Assembly (NCBI RefSeq): GCF_036263595.1
Contig: NZ_DATAGQ010000194.1
Span: 1-64,000, forward strand
Reading direction: 5' to 3'
From: Geminicoccus sp036263595
GTDB lineage: Bacteria > Pseudomonadota > Alphaproteobacteria > Geminicoccales > Geminicoccaceae
DNA: 64,000 bases
Every line of letters starts with the position of its first letter. Positions within the stretch are counted from its first letter, which is position 1. The position numbers were made by a program, and so were the translations under genes. The notes under the pieces were generated by a model. That model did no database searches, was not told the origin of the DNA, and was given only the letters and a program-made list of their open reading frames with translations. This document shows, piece after piece, positions 8,000 through 15,039 of this stretch.

Positions 8000-9877
8000 A
8001 TGCTGCTTGGCGCCTCCGGGGCGCTCTCGCGACGCCAGGACCAGCCTTGGTCCACCGGCGCGGCGGAGGGCGTCGTTCTCCAGGCAGACCAGCTCGCCCT
8101 GGCAGTCCTGCCCTGGCAGGTGGGCTCGCTCGATGCCTTGGCCCAGAGCGCGAAGGATGCCGCCACCGGCTCCTGGCTTGCCTTCTCCGGTCGGCCGATC
8201 CTGCAGAACGCGAAGGATGACGAGGCCGGGGGGCAGCTCGCCGAGCTGATCCTGGCCAGGCTGATCGAGCGCGGCGAGGCAGCCCTTCACGACATCGACG
8301 GCGTGTTCGCGCTTGCCTGGTACGATGCGCCCAAGCGCCGCCTCGTCCTGGTCCGCGACCGGTTCGGCTCCGAGCCCCTGTTCTATGCCGAGCGCCCGGA
8401 AGGCGTGCTGTTCGCCTCGCGCATCCGCGACCTGCGCCCGACCGGGCTTATGGCTGGCGGCATCGACGGCCTCGGTCTCGCCGAGTTCCTGACCTATTGC
8501 TACGTCCCCGGCACCGCCACGCTCGACAAGGGCGTGCGCCGCGTCCCGCCCGGCGACATGGCGGTCATCGACCTCGCGACGAACCGGCTCGAGCTCAAGA
8601 CCTGGTACCGCGTCTCCTTCGCCAACCCGCACGCCCCCGACGAGGCCGAGCTGGCCCGCAACTTCCGCGAACGCCTGGAAGCGGCCGTGGTCAAGCGGAT
8701 GACCACGACGCCCATCGGCATCATGCTCTCGGGCGGCATGGACTCCAGCGCGACCGCGACCTTCCTGCGCAAGCATGAGAAGGGCACGATCCGCTCCTTC
8801 GCCTTCTCCTGTGCCGGGGCCGGATTCGACGAATCCCACTACGCCGCCGAGCTGGCCAAGATCCTCGGCACCGAGCACGAGACGATCCGCTACGGCGAGC
8901 AGGAGGCCTTGAGCGTCGGCGACGTGTCCGCCGAGATGGAGGTGCCGTTCACCGATGTCGGCATCAACGAGGGCACCTGGATCGTGGCGCGCGCCGCGTC
9001 GGGCAAGGTCCCGTTCGTGTTCACGGGCGACGGCGGCGACGAGCTCTGGGCCAGCCATCCGGTCTACGCGGCGCAGAAGCTCCTGGCCCCCTACGACGCC
9101 CTGCCGGTGCCGCAGTTCGTCCACAAGGCGCTGACCGGTGCCTTCAACCTGTTCTCCGACAGCGACCAGAAGCGCGACCTCAAGGTCAAGCTGAAGCGCA
9201 TCCTGCCGGCGGCAGGATTGCCCAAGGCGATCGGCCCGTTCCGCTGGCGCTCCTACTACACGCCCGACGACTTCCCGAGCCTGCTGACCCCCTCCGCCCA
9301 GGGCCTCGTGCGCGGCCAGGACCCGTTCGCCAGCGTCGTCGCCTCCTATGACGGCTATGACGGCCCGGACGACGGCCTCTCGCCGCACCTCTATTCGGAC
9401 TACACGACCACCTCGACCTTCTATTTCAGCCGCCTGATGCTGCTCCGCCGCTTCGGCATCGAGCACCGCCTGCCCTTCTACGACCGCGACCTGGTCGAGT
9501 ACGGCGCCCGCATCCCGGCCCGGCTGAAGCTGGAAGGCGTGGAGCGGACCAAGCGCCTGTTCCGCGTGGCGATGCAGGGCGTGATGCCCGAGGTCATCAA
9601 CGGCCGGAAAGACAAGCTCGGCCACTCCGTGCCGATGAAGAACTGGCTGCGCGAGACCGGTCCCTTGTGGCAGTGGGTCTCCTCGCACCTCTCTCCCGAA
9701 TCCGTTCGCCAGCGTGGCCTGTTCCAGCCGGCCGCCGTCCAGCGCCTGATCGAGGAGCACCGCAACAAGCGCCACAACCATTCCCACCGCCTCTGGGCGA
9801 TGGCGGTGCTGGAAGCGTGGCTGCGTTTTCACCATGATGGGGTGGAGAAGGACCAGGAGCGGAAGGCCGCCGCGTGA
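8000..9877 (+). CDS. asparagine-synthetase-like protein lacking the glutaminase cysteine
   Basis: About 625 residues, the usual length of glutamine-hydrolysing asparagine synthetases (AsnB family), starting MLLGASG at ATG 8000. The ATP-pyrophosphatase motif SGGMDSS (244-250) and the GDGGDE segment (about 343-348) are intact, so adenylation of a carboxylate is plausible. In true AsnB enzymes residue 2 is the nucleophilic Cys (MCGI). Here it is Leu, and no equivalent cysteine follows, so the N-terminal amidotransferase domain is probably inactive in glutaminase chemistry even though its fold (DGVFALAWYD, RDRFGSEPLFY) is retained. Such proteins are frequent in polysaccharide clusters, where they may amidate sugars. 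It is flanked by a glycosyltransferase and an acyltransferase. Confidence 0.88.
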   Translation: MLLGASGALSRRQDQPWSTGAAEGVVLQADQLALAVLPWQVGSLDALAQSAKDAATGSWLAFSGRPILQNAKDDEAGGQLAELILARLIERGEAALHDIDGVFALAWYDAPKRRLVLVRDRFGSEPLFYAERPEGVLFASRIRDLRPTGLMAGGIDGLGLAEFLTYCYVPGTATLDKGVRRVPPGDMAVIDLATNRLELKTWYRVSFANPHAPDEAELARNFRERLEAAVVKRMTTTPIGIMLSGGMDSSATATFLRKHEKGTIRSFAFSCAGAGFDESHYAAELAKILGTEHETIRYGEQEALSVGDVSAEMEVPFTDVGINEGTWIVARAASGKVPFVFTGDGGDELWASHPVYAAQKLLAPYDALPVPQFVHKALTGAFNLFSDSDQKRDLKVKLKRILPAAGLPKAIGPFRWRSYYTPDDFPSLLTPSAQGLVRGQDPFASVVASYDGYDGPDDGLSPHLYSDYTTTSTFYFSRLMLLRRFGIEHRLPFYDRDLVEYGARIPARLKLEGVERTKRLFRVAMQGVMPEVINGRKDKLGHSVPMKNWLRETGPLWQWVSSHLSPESVRQRGLFQPAAVQRLIEEHRNKRHNHSHRLWAMAVLEAWLRFHHDGVEKDQERKAAA

Positions 9878-10869
9878 GCAGCCGCAAAATCGAGCAAGCC
9901 GAACTGGTCGAGCCCTTGAACGACCGGTCGATCGCTTCACGCGCCGAACCACCCGCCAAGCCATCCGACGGCCCGACCGGCGGACCAGCAGTCATCAGCA
10001 CGAACGAACCCGACGCCGGAGCGGATACCGCACCGGCATCGGCAAATTGCATGAACGAACCCAAGCCCGTCGGCACCTATTACACGAACGAACCCGAGGG
10101 CCGCCCCGACAGCGCCATGCTGACCAGCACGCTGTCGACGCGGATGGATGGCGGCGGCGCCATCGGCCTCTACCAGGACATGATGGTCGGCCGCCGGTCC
10201 TGGCTGAAGCTAATCCAGCATGAGCTGCTGGTGAGCCTGGGCGGGGCGCTTCCCGGGGCCGTAGGCCTGGCCTTCCGCAAGATCTTCTGGAAAAGCCTGT
10301 TCGCGCAGTGCGGCGGCAGCGCCGTGTTCGGGCGTGGCGTGGTGCTGCGCCAGCCCCTGAAGATGAAGCTGGGCGCCCGCCTCCTCGTCGACGACGACAC
10401 CCTGCTCGACGCGAAGGTTGCACCGGTCGGCGGGTTCGAGATCGGCGACGACGTCCTGATCAGCCGCGGCTGCACGATCGTCGCGGCCGAAGGCCCGCTG
10501 CGCCTGGGCAATCATGTCAATATCGGCAATGGCTGCACGCTGATGGCAGGTAGCGGCCTGGAGATCGGCGACGACACGCTGCTGGCTGCCCACTGCTATG
10601 TCGGCGGCGGCACCTACCAGGTCGACGGCGACCTGAACGTGCCGATGCGCCTGCAGCCTGGCCTGGCCGGCAAGGTCGTCATCGGCCCGGGCTGCTGGCT
10701 GGGTGCGGGCGTCACCGTGATTTCCGGCGTCACCATCGGCCGGGGGGCCGTGGTCGCCGCCGGCGCCCTCGTCAACCGCGACGTGCCTGACTATGCGATC
10801 GTGGCCGGCGTGCCTGCCAAGGTTCGCCGCTTCCGCAAGGGCGTTACCCCGCCGGCGCCGGCTGCCTGA
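9874..10869 (+). CDS. hexapeptide-repeat acyltransferase with disordered N-terminus
   Basis: 331 residues from GTG 9874, overlapping the previous stop as GTGA. Residues about 1-95 are rich in Pro, Glu, Asn and Gly and look disordered. They contain three NEP tetrapeptides (T43, M60 and T71), each encoded by the shared 15-base motif. Residues about 185-320 form a left-handed beta-helix acyltransferase domain with repeats such as IGDDVLISRGCTI, LGNHVNIGNGCTL and IGPGCWLGAGVTV, ending VAGVPAKVRRF, as in polysaccharide O-acetyltransferases of the LbetaH/NodL type. It probably acetylates a sugar made by this operon. The long N-terminal extension is unusual for this family. Confidence 0.87.
   Translation: MSSRKIEQAELVEPLNDRSIASRAEPPAKPSDGPTGGPAVISTNEPDAGADTAPASANCMNEPKPVGTYYTNEPEGRPDSAMLTSTLSTRMDGGGAIGLYQDMMVGRRSWLKLIQHELLVSLGGALPGAVGLAFRKIFWKSLFAQCGGSAVFGRGVVLRQPLKMKLGARLLVDDDTLLDAKVAPVGGFEIGDDVLISRGCTIVAAEGPLRLGNHVNIGNGCTLMAGSGLEIGDDTLLAAHCYVGGGTYQVDGDLNVPMRLQPGLAGKVVIGPGCWLGAGVTVISGVTIGRGAVVAAGALVNRDVPDYAIVAGVPAKVRRFRKGVTPPAPAA
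9999..10097 (+). repeat. three copies of the CAYGAACGAACCCRA motif
   Basis: Copies are at 9999-10013, 10050-10064 and 10083-10097. All are in the reading frame of the acyltransferase and encode [T/M]NEP. The first and third read CAC at the start and the middle reads CAT. Spacing is 51 and 33 bases, both multiples of three. The same motif appears three times in ftsK (61880-62071). Confidence 0.9.
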
Positions 10870-11921
10870 TGGCGGGTGAGCGCCTGACGGTGGCCGGGAC
10901 GCACGACCAGGTGCTTCCCGAGCCACTGGTCGAACAGTCCGAAACTTCCTCCAGGCGGGGCGGCTTCAAGGCTCTCGCCGGCAAGGTCCTGCGCTGGGTC
11001 CGCATCCCGCTCAGCGTGCTGATGCTGGCCTACCTGCTCTACCTGGTGGAGCCGGCGCAGGCCCTGGCGGTGCTGGCGCAGGCCGATGGCCTCCTGGTGC
11101 TGGCGGTCGCCGCCATGGCGGTGGTTGACCGGATGCTGGCCGCCATTCGCTGGTACATGCTGCTCAGGGGCAAGCATGTCGATGTCGGCTTCTGGCCGGT
11201 GGCCCGCCTGACCTTCGTGAGCAACTTCATCGGCAGCTTCCTGCCTGCCGGCGTCGGCATCGAGGCCGTGCGCATCTATGGCCTGTCCAGGCGTACCGCC
11301 GACCTGGCATTGGCCCTGTCCTCGGTGATCGTCGAGCGCGTCCTGGCGCTCGGTGCCTTGGTCCTCCTGGTGGTGCTGGGCCTCCTCTTCTCTGACGCCG
11401 GCTTCCCGCCCTGGATCGCCAGGATCGCCTGGGCGGCCCTGGCGGCCATCGTGCTGGGCAGCGTGGGCCTCATGGCGGGTCCGACCCGCCGGCTCTCGCT
11501 CCTGCTCCTGCCGGGCAAGCTCCTGGCCCCGGTCCGCGCCAAGCTGCAGGAACTCTACGACCGCCTGGACGAGTACCGGTCCCAGCCCGTCATGCTCGCC
11601 GGCGCAGTGGTGATGGCGCTGGCTTTCCAGGTGTTCCGCGTGGCCACCTACGTGGTCGCCGGTGCCGCCATCGGCATCGACGCCTCGTTCCACACCTACA
11701 TGATCGTCGTCCCGATCGTGTCGCTCGTGATGATGATCCCGATCTCGTTCGGGGGCTTGGGCGTCGGCGAGGCGACCTTCATCTACCTCCTGGGCTTGGT
11801 CGGCATCCCGCCCGAGCAATCCTTCACCCTGTCGATCATGGTGCTGGTGCTCTCCCTGGTCGGCACCCTGCCCGGTGCCTGGTTCTACCTGAAGGGTGGC
11901 GTCGCCGACGATCGTGGCTAG
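10869..11921 (+). CDS. flippase-like membrane protein (LPG synthase TM / YbhN type)
   Basis: 350 residues beginning at an ATG that overlaps the previous TGA. Several hydrophobic helices are visible. The family features are FVSNFIGSFLPAGVGIEAVRIYGLSR at about residues 117-142 (the SNFIGSFLPAGVGxE loop) and, near the end, PISFGGLGVGEATFIYLLG. This is the lysylphosphatidylglycerol-synthase transmembrane/UPF0104 family, whose members act as lipid or glycan flippases in the inner membrane. As the last gene of the operon it may move the product of the glycosyltransferase. The extracytoplasmic catalytic domain of true MprF proteins is absent. Confidence 0.88.
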   Translation: MAGERLTVAGTHDQVLPEPLVEQSETSSRRGGFKALAGKVLRWVRIPLSVLMLAYLLYLVEPAQALAVLAQADGLLVLAVAAMAVVDRMLAAIRWYMLLRGKHVDVGFWPVARLTFVSNFIGSFLPAGVGIEAVRIYGLSRRTADLALALSSVIVERVLALGALVLLVVLGLLFSDAGFPPWIARIAWAALAAIVLGSVGLMAGPTRRLSLLLLPGKLLAPVRAKLQELYDRLDEYRSQPVMLAGAVVMALAFQVFRVATYVVAGAAIGIDASFHTYMIVVPIVSLVMMIPISFGGLGVGEATFIYLLGLVGIPPEQSFTLSIMVLVLSLVGTLPGAWFYLKGGVADDRG

Positions 11922-11932
11922 CCGCGACGCCG

Positions 11933-12598
11933 TCAGCCCCTGAACGGGAAGCGCGCCGTCATCCTGAACGGCGCGTCCGGCGCTGGCTGCTTGAACACGG
12001 ATAGCGCATCGATCCGCAGGGGCTGCATGCAGAAGGCGGCCGTATCGGCCTGCAGCCTGGCCTTCAGCGCCCGCGTGTCCTGGAGGCGGTCCGTCAGCGT
12101 CAGGTGGAAGCGGAAGCGGTCCAGGACATAAGGGTAGCCCCAGGCGCGCAGGTTCGCCTCCTCGATCGGGTCCAGCCTGTCCTCCCGCCGCTTGGCGAGC
12201 TCGGCCTCGTCTGGCAGGTCGCGAAAGCTGTCGAACAGCCGCACGCAGTCGGCTGCCAGCCAGTCCATCCGGGGGCTGGGCCCGGACAGGACCAGGGTCA
12301 GAAAGCCACGATGGTCCACCAGCTCCAAAGGCGGTGCCGTGAACGGCTCCCGCGCCGCCGCAAACTCCTCCACCGCCTCGATGAAGCTGCGCGGATCCTT
12401 GTCGGAACGCATCCGGAAGGGCGGCTTCAGCGTCGCGTGGAAGCCGTAGCGACGCGGGTTCTCCACCAGCGGCCTGAGCAGCGGGTCAACGGGATATTCT
12501 GCACCCGTGGAAGGATCCCGCCCGAGCCAGCGACACGCCCACCGCGAGAAGGTCGAGGCCGGATCGGGCGTCCAGTAGAGCGCGTGACGTACGGTCAC
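11933..12598 (-). CDS. DUF1045 / 2H phosphoesterase-like protein
   Basis: About 221 residues from GTG 12598, chosen because GGGGAG lies just upstream; an in-frame GTG at 12637 is possible. It carries the two H-x-T motifs of the 2H phosphoesterase superfamily, HATL (about residue 51) and HLTLT (about residue 172). It resembles DUF1045 proteins found with phosphonate degradation genes (cyclic phosphate chemistry). No phn genes are nearby, so a phosphonate role is not supported by context. It ends 11 bases from the convergent flippase-like gene and follows corA on the same strand. Confidence 0.8.
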   Translation of the reverse strand: MTVRHALYWTPDPASTFSRWACRWLGRDPSTGAEYPVDPLLRPLVENPRRYGFHATLKPPFRMRSDKDPRSFIEAVEEFAAAREPFTAPPLELVDHRGFLTLVLSGPSPRMDWLAADCVRLFDSFRDLPDEAELAKRREDRLDPIEEANLRAWGYPYVLDRFRFHLTLTDRLQDTRALKARLQADTAAFCMQPLRIDALSVFKQPAPDAPFRMTARFPFRG

Positions 12599-12641
12599 GC
12601 CGCTCCCCGCCGTTGTGCGCGGTCCAGCAGGGTCCACATCC

Positions 12642-13619
12642 TCAAAGCCAGCCTTTCCGCTTGAAGTAGAGGTAGGGCATGATCGCGGAGAGCACCATCA
12701 GCCCGAGTGCCATCGGGTAGCCTAAGGCAAAGTGCAGTTCCGGCATCACGTCGAAGTTCATCCCGTAGATGCTAGCCACCAGCGTGGGCGGCAGGAACAC
12801 CACGGCGGCCACCGAGAAGATCTTGATGATGCCGTTCTGCTCGATCGAGACCAAGCCCAGGATCGCGTCCAACGAGAACGTTACCTTGTTGGTCAGGAAG
12901 GACGAATGGTCCGACAGCGACAGTACGTCCCGGCTGACCGTCTTGATGCGGGTCTGCAGGTTCTTGCGGTCCTTCGCCTTGAAGGCCACCGTGACGAATG
13001 CCGCCAGCCGACCGAGGCTGACCAGGCTTTCCCGGGACTTGCCGATCAGGTCGCCGGCCCGACCGACCCTCGCCAGGAGTTGCCGATAGTCCTTGGCCCG
13101 CCGCGCCGCCTCCTTGGCGTCGGTGGTGAACACCTCGCGGCTGACGACGTCGAGGTCGGTGCCGATCGCTTCCAGGATGTCGGCGACCCGGTCGACGATG
13201 GCTTCCAACAGTCCCACGAACACGACCTCGCCGGAGTTCCAGGCCAGCGGGTTGCGCTGGATCTGGGATGCGGCGGTGCGGAAGGGCAGCGGATCGGCAT
13301 AGCGCAGGGTCACCAGCCGCTGCCCGACCAGGATGAACGTCACCGCCGCCAGCTCCGGCGTGGCACTTTCGGCGCGGCAGACCATGGTCGCGGTCATGAA
13401 GAACGCGTCGTTCTCCTCATAGAGCCTGGACGACGCCTCGATCTCGAGGATCTCTTCCCGGGTCGGCACGTCGATCTGCAGCATGTCCTCGACGAACCGG
13501 ATCTCCTGGGGAGTGGGCTCGTGCAGGTCGACCCAGATCACCCTGCTGCGGACGCCTTCGTCGCACATGCCCTGCATGACTTCGACGGAGGAACCAGTGG
13601 AGATGTAGAGGCGCATCAT
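12642..13619 (-). CDS. corA: CorA-family magnesium transporter
   Basis: About 325 residues from ATG 13619, with GGGAGG some 10 bases upstream. The N-terminal two thirds form the cytoplasmic alpha/beta and helical domain. The C-terminus has two membrane helices. The first ends in the pore signature YGMNF (GMN), followed by a short acidic loop and a second helix ending in a basic tail (YFKRKGWL). CorA forms pentameric Mg2+ channels in the inner membrane. The predicted protein is complete and of normal length. The neighbouring 2H-like gene downstream on the same strand is probably co-transcribed (44-base gap). Confidence 0.94.
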   Translation of the reverse strand: MMRLYISTGSSVEVMQGMCDEGVRSRVIWVDLHEPTPQEIRFVEDMLQIDVPTREEILEIEASSRLYEENDAFFMTATMVCRAESATPELAAVTFILVGQRLVTLRYADPLPFRTAASQIQRNPLAWNSGEVVFVGLLEAIVDRVADILEAIGTDLDVVSREVFTTDAKEAARRAKDYRQLLARVGRAGDLIGKSRESLVSLGRLAAFVTVAFKAKDRKNLQTRIKTVSRDVLSLSDHSSFLTNKVTFSLDAILGLVSIEQNGIIKIFSVAAVVFLPPTLVASIYGMNFDVMPELHFALGYPMALGLMVLSAIMPYLYFKRKGWL

Positions 13620-13780
13620 GAAAGGGACGGCCTCCCGGCGCGAACGTTGGCCGAGCCCCTGTCGGCCTGCGGATCGAGCCTTGTCAAGCGGCACCGACGC
13701 AGGATGGTACGAGCGGTTCCAAGGCGGGCGGCCGACCGCTATAGGAGTGCGACGGATCGGTCATCGGCAAGGCATTCCCA

Positions 13781-14302
13781 TTGCAGCGCTATCTGTTTGT
13801 ACTGATCCTGACGGCCGCCTTCTTCGCTTCCGCGGCACATGCCCAGAGCCTGTCGCTTCAGGAAGTACCGGAGGGCGTCCGGTTGGACGTCGAGGACGTC
13901 CCGGTCGAGCAGGCCCTCGACGCGTTGAGCCGTCAGTTCGACTTCACCGTCAAGATCGTGCGGCCGAGTGGCGCACAGGTGACCGGCAGCCGCACGGGCG
14001 ATGCAGTCGAGATCCTGAACTGGGTCCTGAACGGGCACAACCGTGCGATCTTCGTCTCGAAGCTGGGTGGACAGGACAAGGTGACGCGCGTGGTGGTGTA
14101 CGGCCCCGCAGGAAACGCGCCGCCTCCCCAGCCGCGCCAACCGGCCGAAACCGGTATGGACCCCGAATATCCAGGCGAGGCTCCGATCGAGGACATCCCG
14201 CCGGAGCCAGTCCCCTCGGAGGAGGAGATCAGGGATCCGCCGCTGGATGGCGGGGTTGGCCACTATGATACGGAGCCGCTACCTGACCTGCCGGCTCAGT
14301 AG
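13781..14302 (+). CDS. exported STN-domain-like protein linked to type II secretion
   Basis: About 173 residues starting at a weak TTG (13781). A signal peptide (LFVLILTAAFFASAAHAQ) is followed by LSLQEVPEGVRLDVEDVPVEQALDALSRQFDF. This matches the secretin/TonB short N-terminal fold, in which a small beta-alpha unit prepares for oligomer contacts. The C-terminal 65 residues are Pro/Glu-rich and probably disordered. It overlaps the end of the convergent prepilin peptidase by seven bases and lies in the gspDEF/O region, so a periplasmic accessory role at the secretin is possible. That role is inference; I do not recognise a named family. Confidence 0.65.
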   Translation: MQRYLFVLILTAAFFASAAHAQSLSLQEVPEGVRLDVEDVPVEQALDALSRQFDFTVKIVRPSGAQVTGSRTGDAVEILNWVLNGHNRAIFVSKLGGQDKVTRVVVYGPAGNAPPPQPRQPAETGMDPEYPGEAPIEDIPPEPVPSEEEIRDPPLDGGVGHYDTEPLPDLPAQ

Positions 14303-15039
14303 CGGGCCAGCACCAGCACCGCGAACCCGGCACCGCCGAGCCACGGGCCGAACCGGATGGCATGGCTTGGCTCGAAGCGGCCACGGGCTGCGATCAGGCT
14401 CGCCACGAGAGCGCTGGCCGCAGCCACGAGCACGACCCAAGCCAAGCCGGTCAGCCCGACCCAGATACCCAAGGCTCCCATGAGCTTGATGTCCCCGCCG
14501 CCAAGGCCGCTCCGTCCGCGCACGGCCTGGTAGCCCAGAGCCAGCGCAGCGAAGCCGGCGGCCCCGAGCAGGCCACCGGCCAGACCATCCATCGCTGACG
14601 GAGCCATCGGGTCGAACAGCAGCGCGAGTAGGCCAGCCAGGAGTAGCGTGCCGTTCAGGAGGTCGGGAAGGAGGCCATGAAAGTGGTCGATCGCGGCCAG
14701 GAGCACGAGCAGCCAGCCGGCCAGCATGACCCAGGCGATGCTGGCTGGTGTCGCCAGGACGGCAACGACAGCGACCAGACCGCTCGCAGCCTCGATCCAC
14801 GTCTCGTCCAACGGTATCGGTGCGCGGCAATGGCGGCACCGCCCATGCAGGACGATGCGGCTGAGAATCGGGACCAGGTCGAGCGGCCCGAGCACGGTGC
14901 CGCAGGAATCGCAGGACGACCGTCCCGTGAGAGCCGCTGCCGGCCCCTCACCCCAGCGACGGGCCACCGTCGCCAGGAAGCTGCCGACACAGGCACCCGC
15001 CAGCGCGGCGACGATGGCGGATACCAGCTGCGCCGTCAG
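14296..15039 (-). CDS. gspO: prepilin peptidase (type II secretion), probable CTG start
   Basis: Inner-membrane aspartyl protease and methyltransferase that processes pseudopilins. Visible are the zinc-type cysteines CDSC and CRHC in the N-terminal loop, the first catalytic Asp in AAIDHFHGLLPD and the second in GGGDIKLMGALG. The first standard start codon (GTG 14967) would remove the first helix. Upstream in the same frame the sequence reads AIVAALAGACVGSFLATV, the family's GSFL element, with no ATG, GTG or TTG. The plausible initiator is CTG 15039, which overlaps the gspD stop as CTGA, giving about 247 residues. Function is firm; the start is inferred. Confidence 0.88.
   Translation of the reverse strand: MTAQLVSAIVAALAGACVGSFLATVARRWGEGPAAALTGRSSCDSCGTVLGPLDLVPILSRIVLHGRCRHCRAPIPLDETWIEAASGLVAVVAVLATPASIAWVMLAGWLLVLLAAIDHFHGLLPDLLNGTLLLAGLLALLFDPMAPSAMDGLAGGLLGAAGFAALALGYQAVRGRSGLGGGDIKLMGALGIWVGLTGLAWVVLVAAASALVASLIAARGRFEPSHAIRFGPWLGGAGFAVLVLARY

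Noticed and set aside
7943..9964. A 673-codon open frame on the minus strand opposite the asparagine-synthetase-like gene
   Set aside because: Its translation is His/Ala/Gly/Arg-rich without any domain, as expected antisense to a GC-rich gene; the plus strand has clear motifs.
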